DNA of 64,000 nucleotides from Inediibacterium massiliense (GTDB lineage: Bacteria; Bacillota; Clostridia; Peptostreptococcales; Thermotaleaceae): positions 1 to 64,000 of the forward strand of contig NZ_LN876583.1 in NCBI RefSeq assembly GCF_001282725.1. Reading direction: 5' to 3'. Made by a program: the position numbers and the translations under genes. Of this stretch, positions 27,412 through 35,445 are shown piece after piece (the first letter of the stretch is position 1; every line of letters starts with the position of its first letter). The notes below the pieces were generated by a model. The model was not told the DNA's origin and searched no databases. It saw only the letters and a program-made list of their open reading frames with translations.

Positions 27412-30330
27412 TTAGTCGGTCAGCTCCATCAACTTCATCCTTCTAACCTTAATACTTCCTGCATCATTTTCTCTGTGAATAATATATACTCTTTGTTTTT
27501 CTTTTACTACATCTTTAGGAACTACAAAATCTATTTCTAGCTTTTGAAAATCTTTAGATGATTTAACGTTATTGAAAGCTCCTATAATTCTTGATTTTTC
27601 TGATAAATCTCCTATTATTACATCAAAACCTCTTTCTTCTAAATTGCTACTATACTCTATTTCTAGTTTGTATTTTTTTTCTGGTGTAAGTGTTAAATTC
27701 TCAGTAAGTAATAAACCATAATTATCTCCATTATTGGTTATTTCTAAATAATCACTTTCTTTCCTAACTTTTACATTTCCACCTTCAGCATTCCATATCC
27801 CAGTTCCATCTGGTACTCCATTTTTGTCTAAATCTAAGTCAAATTTATTGTATATTACTATTTGTTCTATCTTTTTTAATTTTTCCATATCATCTTTATA
27901 ATCTAACACATAATTCATTTTTTGAAAATTTTCATTTAAATACCCATTTTGTTTAAATGGTTCTAACGATTTATTCATGTTTTTGTTAAATGCAGCTTTA
28001 ATATTTTCGAACTTTTGTGTAATCTTATCTATCCAAGCTTTATCATTTTTGTTTGTAAAATACTTACATACTTCTAAATAAGCTGTAGTTTGATCTGCAT
28101 ATACATCTATATTCATAGGCTGTACTTTTACTTCTTGGTCCATAAGATTAAGCCCTTTTTCAAATTCTCCCATTTCTAAATACATCTGTCCTACTTTTTT
28201 TAATATCTTTGCATTATATTGATCTACTTTTATAGCTTTGTCCATAGACTTTATTGCTTTTTCTTTGTATGATGGATCTTGACTCGCTACTACCTTATAT
28301 ATGGTAGCTAAATCTATGTGATTTGAAGATGAAAATGGATCTAGCTTTGTAGCTTTTTCAAAATACTCCATAGATTCTAATATTCTGCTATTTTGAGCAT
28401 ATACAACACCCTTCATAGCATTTTGCTTTGCAAACTGTAGTGAACTTGCTCCTATTGCTAAAACTATACATGTAAAAATAGATACATATTTAAAGGGTCT
28501 AGCTATATTTTCTCCCTTGATATTTATATCTATTTGATCTGTCAATCCATACAATGTCCATAATACAATAGACATAGCCCCCAAGGATAAATCAAAGTCC
28601 ATCACACTATGGATTAATAAAGTAAGCCAACCTGTACAAATTGCTCTTTGAAGGATACTACTTTTTTCTTCTGTATTTTTTATAGTTTTATATAAACTAT
28701 ATAATAATGTAGTCACTAATCCTATATATACCAAAAGTCCTATGGTACCGATCTCTATCCATAATTGTACAAAATAATTGTGAGCTTGTGTAGACCAATA
28801 CATATATGATTGATATGTAAAGTATAAGGTTTCCCATCCGCCTCCACCTGCTCCAAACAGTGGATAGTCTCTGATGATTTTGAAAGCATCTTTATAAAAA
28901 GAAGTTCTTGCATTTAAACTATGATCACTAGTAGTGATACTGTTGATCCTTGTAACAAAGCTTTCTGGAATAAATTTATATTTTAACTTCAATTCTTGAA
29001 TTTTTCGTCCCGAATTTTTTTCATAAATGATTGCTTTATCAAAAGTAACTTCTGTACCTTCATAATAATTTGAAAATTGTGTTTTAATTTTTTCTGTTGT
29101 ATCTATAGTCTTAAAAGGTATTTCTAATTTACTACTTTCCAAAACATTCTCTGTAGCTAGAGTTTCTAACTTTCCTTCTTCATCTACACTATAAATATCT
29201 ACTCTTGCTGCATAAGGTTTGCCTTCTTCATTTTTGACCTTTGTATTTACTTCTAATATATATTCTTTAGTTTTATCTATATCTAATATTTCTCTATTGG
29301 TTACCTGCCATTTATCCTCTGTGCTATCCATGTTTGATAATACTAAGGGCTCTGTTGTATGAAGTGCTATTCCTCCTAAAACCACTCCTAGTAAAAATAA
29401 TATTCCTATACTCATTCCTATTTTCCTAAAAGAAATATTAGAAAGCTTATCCATATATTTTTCAATAAATATAATTAAACCTATTGTAGCTCCTATAGAT
29501 ACAAATACTAATCCCCATTGTATAAATACATTGCTATTTTCCATTTTATTTGAAAATATAGCTGAAAATACTACAGCTGGTATAACTGTTAGCATACTAT
29601 ACAAAATAGTTTCTAACTTTTTATTCATCGGCACTATCACAAAATAAAGCATGGAAATAATCGGTGCTAATACCCACATTCCTCTTGAAAAAGTAGGAAT
29701 AAAAGTAAATATAAATAAGTTAGCTAGTACTCCATAAATCAATTTTTCTTTTACATTTTCACTATTTTGAAGTAATCCTAATGATAATATAAATAGTGCA
29801 AATAAATAAGAAGCTAATGCATTTGGATATTGAAATGTAGAATTAATTCTTCCATCTACAAAAGCTCCATTATAGTCAAATATACCTATAGCACTTCCTA
29901 ATCCAATGATTGCTACAATTGCTCCACTTCCAAGTAATACATGAAGTATCGTTCTTTTATTTTTTTCATGATCTTGAGTAAAATCTCTTACTAATAAATA
30001 AATGATATAGTAGTTTGCATATTTTAAAAACTCACCTATTGCAAGTCTTGTATTTACTCCATAAAAAATAGAGATAAAATACATACCTACAATACAAAGT
30101 CCTAATAAATCTGGTATGGATCTTAATATTTTTTCATCTGATTTGATCTTTGTATATAACCATATAGTCGCTAATAAAAATGAAAATATATGGGTAGGTA
30201 AAAGCTCTTTTTCAAAGAACAATCCTCTGAAAAAGGGTGGATAAAATAATAATATACATAATAATCCAAATAGTATTCCGCCTTTAGAACTTTTGTTTAT
30301 ATTCATTCTATTTTTTGATTTTGTAGTCAT
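27412..30330 (-). CDS. O-antigen ligase/polymerase-family membrane protein with TPR-like domain
   Basis: A 972-residue protein. About 12 membrane helices (residues 20-315, then 455-640) flank an extracellular segment, and GAGGGGWETLYFTYQSYMYW, then STQAHNYFVQLWIEIGTIGL carry the WaaL/Wzy_C signature (H-N-x-x-x-Q-x-x-x-E-x-G). After the last helix a TPR-like region (about 655-760, YKEKAIKSMDKAIKVDQYNA, KVGQMYLEMGEFEKG) and a beta-rich C-terminal carbohydrate-binding-like domain follow. It probably polymerises or transfers lipid-linked glycans outside the cell. I choose ATG 30330, with TGGAGG 5 nt upstream. It follows the chain-length gene by 23 nt. Confidence 0.85.
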   Translation of the reverse strand: MTTKSKNRMNINKSSKGGILFGLLCILLFYPPFFRGLFFEKELLPTHIFSFLLATIWLYTKIKSDEKILRSIPDLLGLCIVGMYFISIFYGVNTRLAIGEFLKYANYYIIYLLVRDFTQDHEKNKRTILHVLLGSGAIVAIIGLGSAIGIFDYNGAFVDGRINSTFQYPNALASYLFALFILSLGLLQNSENVKEKLIYGVLANLFIFTFIPTFSRGMWVLAPIISMLYFVIVPMNKKLETILYSMLTVIPAVVFSAIFSNKMENSNVFIQWGLVFVSIGATIGLIIFIEKYMDKLSNISFRKIGMSIGILFLLGVVLGGIALHTTEPLVLSNMDSTEDKWQVTNREILDIDKTKEYILEVNTKVKNEEGKPYAARVDIYSVDEEGKLETLATENVLESSKLEIPFKTIDTTEKIKTQFSNYYEGTEVTFDKAIIYEKNSGRKIQELKLKYKFIPESFVTRINSITTSDHSLNARTSFYKDAFKIIRDYPLFGAGGGGWETLYFTYQSYMYWSTQAHNYFVQLWIEIGTIGLLVYIGLVTTLLYSLYKTIKNTEEKSSILQRAICTGWLTLLIHSVMDFDLSLGAMSIVLWTLYGLTDQIDINIKGENIARPFKYVSIFTCIVLAIGASSLQFAKQNAMKGVVYAQNSRILESMEYFEKATKLDPFSSSNHIDLATIYKVVASQDPSYKEKAIKSMDKAIKVDQYNAKILKKVGQMYLEMGEFEKGLNLMDQEVKVQPMNIDVYADQTTAYLEVCKYFTNKNDKAWIDKITQKFENIKAAFNKNMNKSLEPFKQNGYLNENFQKMNYVLDYKDDMEKLKKIEQIVIYNKFDLDLDKNGVPDGTGIWNAEGGNVKVRKESDYLEITNNGDNYGLLLTENLTLTPEKKYKLEIEYSSNLEERGFDVIIGDLSEKSRIIGAFNNVKSSKDFQKLEIDFVVPKDVVKEKQRVYIIHRENDAGSIKVRRMKLMELTD

Positions 30331-30353
30331 AACTACCTCCAAAAGAATCTTCT

Positions 30354-31325
30354 TTATTTTGCATCTACTTTGGTACTTTCCCAATATGCTTTGAAAAACG
30401 CTACAAATACTCCGATCATAAGTCCTAATACTAAAGCAATAGCTACATTTAGAGCTTTTCTAGGTTCTACTGGATGCTTTGCTTCAAGAGCTGGTGATGA
30501 GATGACTACACTAGATTCTCCTAAATCTGCTTTGTCTATCAAATCAATTTGCTCATTTTTTTGAACCAATGCACTATATGTGTTGTTGATCACTTCTAGT
30601 TTTGCATTTAATCTTTTTTTCATAGCATTTTGTTTTAAATCATTTTCATCTAATACTTCTATTTGTTTATTCATTTCATCTAATTTTTTTTCTTCTACTT
30701 GAATAATTTGTCCTAAATAATCTTTCATTTTTTTTGTATATTCTTGATTTTGCTGACTAATATCTTTTACTATTTCTTTTCCTACTGCATTTGCAATATC
30801 TGCTGCTACTTTTGAATCATTATTTTTCACTTTGATCTCAATCATATTTGTCTTTTCAATGGCAGTTGCTTCAATTTGTCCTTGTAGTCCTTGTACTGTA
30901 TAAATTTCTTCATCTAGTTTTAATTGTTCTATTACTTTTTTTAATATATACGGACTCTTCATTTGTGCAATGACACCTTCTACAGTAGTAGTAGGGTATT
31001 TAAATAATGAGTCAAACATAAAAGATATATCTCTTTCTACGTCTTTGTTGGCATACTTTAGTGCTTCTGAAATCTCTGTTTTTTCTCCATCTGATAATAC
31101 TACATTTGTATTTGATGTATTAAAGGTTGTTACTGGATTTACATTTGTAATTGACATGGTTGTTGCTGACTCATATTGAGGATCTAGCACAAAAAAACTT
31201 ATCATTCCACTTAAAAGTACCATAATCATTGTAATCGAAAAAATGATTTTTTTCCCTTTTAATAATATTTCTATTATTTCTCTTAAACTAATTTCCTCAT
31301 ATTGATTTGTATTTTGTTGTTCCAT
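30354..31325 (-). CDS. polysaccharide chain-length regulator (Wzz/YveK type)
   Basis: A 323-residue protein with two membrane helices (about 31-52 and 288-310) enclosing a large external, coiled-coil-rich domain. EEISLREIIEILLKGKKIIF, YESATTMSITN and the C-terminal KHPVEPRKALNVAIALVLGL (proline-rich motif before the second helix) are the Wzz signature. No tyrosine kinase domain is fused, and no separate CpsD-like kinase is encoded in the window. It should set polymer length together with the Wzy and ligase-like proteins. It lies 3 nt after fabZ. Confidence 0.93.
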   Translation of the reverse strand: MEQQNTNQYEEISLREIIEILLKGKKIIFSITMIMVLLSGMISFFVLDPQYESATTMSITNVNPVTTFNTSNTNVVLSDGEKTEISEALKYANKDVERDISFMFDSLFKYPTTTVEGVIAQMKSPYILKKVIEQLKLDEEIYTVQGLQGQIEATAIEKTNMIEIKVKNNDSKVAADIANAVGKEIVKDISQQNQEYTKKMKDYLGQIIQVEEKKLDEMNKQIEVLDENDLKQNAMKKRLNAKLEVINNTYSALVQKNEQIDLIDKADLGESSVVISSPALEAKHPVEPRKALNVAIALVLGLMIGVFVAFFKAYWESTKVDAK

Positions 31326-31328
31326 TTT

Positions 31329-31772
31329 TTATTCCTCCGTATTTTTATTTTCAATTATCGCAAACTTAATTGTAGCTTTTGCTGCTACTTCATCTTCCAC
31401 ATAAGCTACAGCTTCCCCTTTTCCCATACCACGTCTTAGACTTACCATATTGACTTCGATCTTTAGTGTATCTCCTGGAACTACTTGTCTTCTAAATTTA
31501 GCATCATCAATTCCAGTAAATACTGCAAGCTTTCCTTTGTTTTCTTCCATTGAAAGAACAGATACTGCTCCTACCTGTGCCATAGCTTCTACCATAAGTA
31601 CTCCTGGCATGATAGGGTTTCCTGGAAAATGACCTTGAAAGAAAGGTTCATTGATGGTTACATTTTTAATTCCTACTGCTCTTTTTCCTGGCTCCATTTC
31701 TACAATTTTGTCTACTAATAAAAATGGATATCTATGGGGAATAATATTTTGTATTTCTATGTTATTTAACAT
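31329..31772 (-). CDS. fabZ: 3-hydroxyacyl-ACP dehydratase FabZ
   Basis: A 147-residue hot-dog-fold enzyme that dehydrates 3-hydroxyacyl-ACP in fatty acid elongation. The N-terminal [20 protein letters not shown] and the catalytic [20 protein letters not shown] (His and, within MPGVLMVEA, Glu) are diagnostic. Length is normal. Start ATG with GGAGAG 6 nt upstream. B. subtilis also has fabZ downstream of flhP, so this is the end of a conserved synteny block. The polysaccharide genes start 3 nt downstream, so they may share its transcript. Confidence 0.97.
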   Translation of the reverse strand: MLNNIEIQNIIPHRYPFLLVDKIVEMEPGKRAVGIKNVTINEPFFQGHFPGNPIMPGVLMVEAMAQVGAVSVLSMEENKGKLAVFTGIDDAKFRRQVVPGDTLKIEVNMVSLRRGMGKGEAVAYVEDEVAAKATIKFAIIENKNTEE

Positions 31773-31875
31773 TTTTTTCTCTCCTTTATTTTATGTACTC
31801 TTTTTATTTTACAGTAATATACAAAGAGTTTCAACAAATGATACGATTTTGTAAATATTTCATATTTCCTACCAA

Positions 31876-31909
31876 ATAAAAAAGAGCTAGCTTGATCCCT
31901 AACTCTTCT
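31876..31909 (-). terminator. terminator after the flagellar rod genes
   Basis: Reading leftward, AAGAGTTAG, loop GGATCAAG, CTAGCTCTT then TTTTTA. It separates the flhO-flhP-flgJ-like genes from fabZ. Confidence 0.75.
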
Positions 31910-31939
31910 TACTTCTACATTTTTTAATTCATTCCTTTA

Positions 31940-32296
31940 TTATCTTTGTTGGATATTTTTGTTGTATTGGGATAATTGTGCATACATTTGCTTTGCAAGT
32001 CCCATGCCTTCTCCTTTTGCTACTTCTTCAGATAATTGTTCATCTAACATTCCTTCAAATATTTCTCTTCCATGACTTTTTTGTATAAAGCTATCTGTTT
32101 GAATAGTATTTCTCATATTTTTAAGTAGCATATTTAAAAATACAGATTCAAATTGTTTGCACACATCCATTAATTTTTCTTCATCTTTATTTTCTTGTGC
32201 TTTTTTAAATGTTTCTTCAAAAGATTTTTCTTCTACTTTTGTTTTTTGTGATTGAACTGGATTCATAGAATATGAAGAAATAGGATTAATATTCAT
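31940..32296 (-). CDS. flagellar rod-binding protein (FlgJ N-terminal type)
   Basis: A 118-residue protein corresponding only to the rod-binding domain of FlgJ: EEKLMDVCKQFESVFLNMLL then KNMRNT, and EGMLDEQLSEEVAKGEGMGL then AKQMY. The muramidase domain of proteobacterial FlgJ is absent, as is usual in Firmicutes. It should cap or scaffold rod assembly in the periplasm-like space. It follows the FlgG-type gene by 11 nt, and its start ATG has AAGGTGAG 6 nt upstream. Confidence 0.88.
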   Translation of the reverse strand: MNINPISSYSMNPVQSQKTKVEEKSFEETFKKAQENKDEEKLMDVCKQFESVFLNMLLKNMRNTIQTDSFIQKSHGREIFEGMLDEQLSEEVAKGEGMGLAKQMYAQLSQYNKNIQQR

Positions 32297-32307
32297 ATCT
32301 TCTCACC

Positions 32308-33099
32308 TTATCTTCTTAAGTTATTAGCTTGTTCTAACATTTGGTCTGCTGTTTGAATGGACTTTGAATTAATTTCATACGCTCTTTGTGCTGTAATCAG
32401 TTTTACCATCTCTTCTACTACTTGTACATTAGAAGTTTCTAAAAAGCCTTGTTTGATATTTCCGCCTTCTCCCTCTTCAGCTTCTACCGCTTCTCCTGAT
32501 GCAGTAGTTTGCCTATATAGATTCCCTCCTATGGCTTCTAATCCTGAAGGATTTGCAAATTGTGAAAGATTGATTTGTCCAATCTCCTCCCACTCGTTTT
32601 CTCCTTCTCTTTTTACATTAATCATTCCATTAGCAGAAACAGAAATATCTTTTACATCTTCCCCTAATTCTATATCTCCTGCATCACATTGAACAAAATA
32701 TCCTTCTGATGTTACCACTCTTGCTTCATTATCTTCTACACTTAATTTAAAGCTACCATCTCTTGTATAAAATAAATTGTCATTTTCATCTCTTACGGTA
32801 AAAAATCCATTCCCATCAATGGCTAAATCTAATGAATTGTTCGTTTGCTCTAAATTTCCTTTTGTAAAACTACGAAGAGTAGCAACAGGCATAACTCCAT
32901 GTCCAATTTCAAGGTTAACAGGTCTACCTTGTCCATCTTGTATGTTTTTACTATTTAATTGCTCATACAAAAGGTCTTGAAACTCTACTCTTTGTTTTTT
33001 AAAGCCTACTGTATTTACATTGGCTAAGTTATTGGATATGGTATCTACATTTAATTGTTGTGCTTTCATTCCTGATGCAGCCGTCCAAAGTGCTCTCAT
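32308..33099 (-). CDS. flhP: flagellar basal-body rod protein (FlgG/FlhP type)
   Basis: A 263-residue rod/hook-family protein. The N-terminal MRALWTAASGMKAQQLNVDT with ISNNLANVNTVGFKKQRVEF is the flagellar rod motif, and the C-terminal EEMVKLITAQRAYEINSKSI then QTADQML is the matching coiled-coil arm. Central FlgG/FlgF-specific region SLDLAIDGNGFFTV is present. The start is ATG 33099, with GGAGG 7 nt before it. Order after mbl and flhO matches B. subtilis flhP. A 797-nt non-coding, repeat-filled gap separates it from flhO. Confidence 0.92.
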   Translation of the reverse strand: MRALWTAASGMKAQQLNVDTISNNLANVNTVGFKKQRVEFQDLLYEQLNSKNIQDGQGRPVNLEIGHGVMPVATLRSFTKGNLEQTNNSLDLAIDGNGFFTVRDENDNLFYTRDGSFKLSVEDNEARVVTSEGYFVQCDAGDIELGEDVKDISVSANGMINVKREGENEWEEIGQINLSQFANPSGLEAIGGNLYRQTTASGEAVEAEEGEGGNIKQGFLETSNVQVVEEMVKLITAQRAYEINSKSIQTADQMLEQANNLRR

Positions 33100-33139
33100 C
33101 TTTTTCCCTCCATTTTGTCTTATTCTTTCAATCAAACTT

Positions 33140-33210
33140 CATAGATTTATTTCAAACTATTCGTTTTTCTTTTATGAAAACTAAATATTCTAACTCCATC
33201 AAACTTTTAC
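33140..33210. repeat. degenerate partial copy of the 157-bp repeat
   Basis: AAACTATTCGTTTTTCTTTT and TATGAAAACTAAA at 33153-33185 match the middle of the first full 157-bp unit, but only 119 bp away from it. This is a truncated or internally deleted unit at the left edge of the array. Confidence 0.6.
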
Positions 33211-33746
33211 TTAATAGATTGATTAAAAAATAAGCTGTTACTTATAATAGATTTTACAAGAAAACATATTCTAAACTATTAACTTTTCTTTTATGAAAAC
33301 TAAAAATATAACGAACGACTTAAAAAAATTTTTCTAGAAAATCTGCTAGTTGAATAGCATCATCCACCTAATAGATTTATTTAAAAATAGATTGTGACTT
33401 ATAATAGATTTTACAAGAAAACTTATTCTAAACTATTAGTTTTTCTATTATGAAAATAAAAAGTATAGCGAATGACTTAAAAGAATTTTTCTAGAAAATC
33501 TGCTAGTTAAATAGCATCATCCACCTAATAGATTTATTAAAAAATAGATTGTGACTTATAATAGATTTTACAAGAAAACTTATTGACATCTATTAGTTTT
33601 TCTATTATGAAAATAAAAAGTATAACGAATGACTTAAAAGAATTTTTCTAGAAAATCTGCTAGTTGAATAGCATCATCCACCTAATAGATTTATTTAAAA
33701 ATAAGCTGTTACTTATAATAGATTTTACAAGAAAACTTATTGACAG
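33211..33746. repeat. 157-bp tandem repeat array, about 3.4 units
   Basis: The motif ATTTTACAAGAAAAC starts at 33251, 33408, 33565 and 33722, exactly 157 bp apart. Units run 33211-33367, 33368-33524, 33525-33681, and a partial unit to about 33746. Within units the phrases TTCTAGAAAATCTGCTAGTT and ATAGCATCATCCACCTAATA recur nearly unchanged. The array is AT-rich, has stops in all frames and no open reading frame, and fills most of the gap between flhP and flhO. It would be transcribed if the rod genes form one operon. Confidence 0.95.
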
Positions 33747-33753
33747 CTATTAC

Positions 33754-33828
33754 AAAATCCGTAAAAACAGCAGGAGGCTGTTTTAGCAACTACTGACACG
33801 ATGTCAGATTAGATGCGTTAGGATTTTT
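33754..33828. other. predicted structured element with two hairpins and a closing stem
   Basis: AAAATCC (33754-33760) pairs with GGATTTT (33821-33827). Inside lie AAAACAGC-AGGAG-GCTGTTTT (33764-33784) and CTGACA-CGA-TGTCAG (33793-33807), so a three-way junction can form on either strand. It directly abuts the tandem array and is less AT-rich than its surroundings. I do not recognise it as a known riboswitch or terminator. The perfect 8-bp hairpin could act as a weak terminator in either direction. Confidence 0.6.
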
Positions 33829-33896
33829 AAAATAGATGGAAATACTAGTTTTCTAAAAGCTATTATAGAAACACTATTTTTTTATAAATCTATATT

Positions 33897-34970
33897 CTAT
33901 ACCTTTCCAACCTCATTAACAGCCTTCCCTAAAGTATCATCATAAGCTTTAATAACCTTTTGGCTAGACTCATAATTTCTAAAAATACCAATCATCTCTA
34001 CCATTTCCTTGATCGGATCTACATTAGATTTTTCTAAGAATCCCTGAAGAATTTTACCTTCAAATGGAATTTCCTCCGCTTGGGCATCTTCTGCAATCTT
34101 ATAAAGATTCATTCCTTCTTTTCGCACGTCTCTAATATTTTTAATATCTGTCATAGCAAGCTTGTCCACAAACTCTCCATCTGCCATGATCTGACCATTT
34201 TCATCAATGGCAACATCTCCTCCATTGATATAGATCGGTCCATTTTCTCCAACCACAACATGTCCATCTTGGGTAACTAATTGATGCTGATCATTTAATA
34301 CCAAGCTTCCTGATCTTGTATATCTTAATCCATCAGGTGTCTCAATCTTAAAAAAGCCTTTGCCCTTTATACCTAAATCCAAATTATTTTCAGTCTCATA
34401 AAGTTGTCCCTGATCATAATTGATTTGAAGCTGATCTAATTTTACTCCAGCATTTAAAGTCCCAATCACTCCAGGCGGAGTCATCATAATGAGTCCATCC
34501 ACTATATTTCCACCTGCTAATACCTGTCCACGTTCATTAACTTGCAATGCTCCATTTTCTGCTTTTATAGGACCTCTATTTCCTAGTATAAGATAACCTG
34601 CTTTTGTATCTCTGTTTCCATTATTATCTAAAGTGTAAGTACTTAGGTACCCATCTTCATTGACAGTGCATTTTACACCTTTTTCATAACTTATTCCATG
34701 AGGAGTTTGAATACGTATAAATCCACCTTTTGTGTTTATTTCATATGCTCCGTTTTCTTCTTTTACTTGTGTTCCTTCAAATGTATCTAAATTTTGAAAA
34801 GGATTACTTCCGTTTATCTTTTTAATAAGCACTTCTGGAAAAGATTCAGTCACTACCACATCTTTTTTATAACCTGTAGTATTAATATTTGCAATATTAT
34901 TTGTAATCACATCTAACTTTTTATCATTGGTCTGCATAGCAGAAGTAGCCGTATAAAGTCCTCTGAGCAT
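33897..34970 (-). CDS. flhO: flagellar hook-basal body protein (FlhO/FlgF type)
   Basis: A 357-residue rod protein. MLRGLYTATSAMQTNDKKLD and NNIANINTTGYKKD form the N-terminal motif; NNLDLGIKGKGFFKIETPDG is the central FlgF/FlgG region; IKEMVEMIGIFRNYESSQKV is the C-terminal arm. It is longer than FlgG because of an insertion between about residues 60 and 180. Position directly downstream of mbl and before flhP equals the B. subtilis order. Start ATG has AAAGGAG 8 nt upstream. It probably forms part of the proximal/distal rod. Confidence 0.9.
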   Translation of the reverse strand: MLRGLYTATSAMQTNDKKLDVITNNIANINTTGYKKDVVVTESFPEVLIKKINGSNPFQNLDTFEGTQVKEENGAYEINTKGGFIRIQTPHGISYEKGVKCTVNEDGYLSTYTLDNNGNRDTKAGYLILGNRGPIKAENGALQVNERGQVLAGGNIVDGLIMMTPPGVIGTLNAGVKLDQLQINYDQGQLYETENNLDLGIKGKGFFKIETPDGLRYTRSGSLVLNDQHQLVTQDGHVVVGENGPIYINGGDVAIDENGQIMADGEFVDKLAMTDIKNIRDVRKEGMNLYKIAEDAQAEEIPFEGKILQGFLEKSNVDPIKEMVEMIGIFRNYESSQKVIKAYDDTLGKAVNEVGKV

Positions 34971-35101
34971 TGTGTCACTCCTTTATATACACATATATAC
35001 ATAGATTTTCTTTTTATAGTATCGACACTTCATCCTTAAAACTTTAATCCTAATTTTTATTTACTTAGTCACCGTTTTTGTTTTGTGCATTATAAATTGA
35101 A

Positions 35102-35268
35102 AAAGATATAAAAATAAGGAACCATTATTGAGAATTTGTGAAAATATAGAATAAGCGAGAAAATGATTAGCATTACACTGTTTGAGCATAGCGAGTTTGT
35201 AATGCTATTTTCGATCGTTTCTTTATATTTTCCAAATTTGAAAATTTAGTGACGTTTTTTATAACTTT
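35102..35268. mobile_element. MITE-like palindromic element, copy A (167 bp)
   Basis: About 93 percent identical over exactly 167 bp to 57918-58084 (I count about 11 differences). Ends are inverted: AAAGATATAAAAA and TTTTTATAACTTT. The interior is a long imperfect palindrome, with GAAAATATAGAATAAG on one side and TTTATATTTTC on the other, closing on AGCATTACA / TGTAATGCT with the loop CTGTTTGAGCATAGCGAGTT. It has no coding capacity. It resembles a non-autonomous inverted-repeat element. No related transposase is in the window. It lies between flhO and the mbl terminator. Confidence 0.75.
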
Positions 35269-35324
35269 ATCTACAAGCTATACTAGAAACTCTAGTAGTT
35301 TTTATTTTGTACACTTTACATTGA

Positions 35325-35362
35325 AAAAGACATAAAAATAAGGAACAATTATTAAGAATTTT
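35325..35362. repeat. partial third copy of the MITE-like element
   Basis: AAAAAGACATAAAAATAAGG and AACAATTATTAAGAATTT repeat the left 38 bp of the element, and then the match stops. The 30 bp before it (TTTTATTTTGTACACTTTAC) also resemble the left flank of copy A (TTTTGTTTTGTGCATTATAA), so this end arose by duplication of flank plus element end, not by a clean insertion. Confidence 0.65.
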
Positions 35363-35380
35363 ATTGTAAAACTTATATAA

Positions 35381-35440
35381 AAATAAAATCTAATAAAATA
35401 ATTTTAGCCTACAGGCTTATTATTTTATCAGATTTTATTT
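35381..35440. terminator. long-stem terminator after mbl
   Basis: AAATAAAATCTAATAAAATA and ATTTTAGCCT pair with AGGCTTATTATTTTATCAGA and TTTTATTT: a stem of about 28 bp with one mismatch and one bulge, loop AC. It begins 5 nt past the mbl stop. Arms are almost pure AT, so it may serve both strands. Confidence 0.8.
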
Positions 35441-35445
35441 GGAAT

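Noticed and set aside
33211-33746. CRISPR array
   Set aside because: The repeated unit is 157 bp and continuous; there are no short repeats separated by unique spacers and no cas genes.
33754-33828. Cyclic-di-GMP riboswitch upstream of a flagellar gene
   Set aside because: The element lacks the conserved cores of GEMM-I or the type II class; only the stem layout is suggestive.
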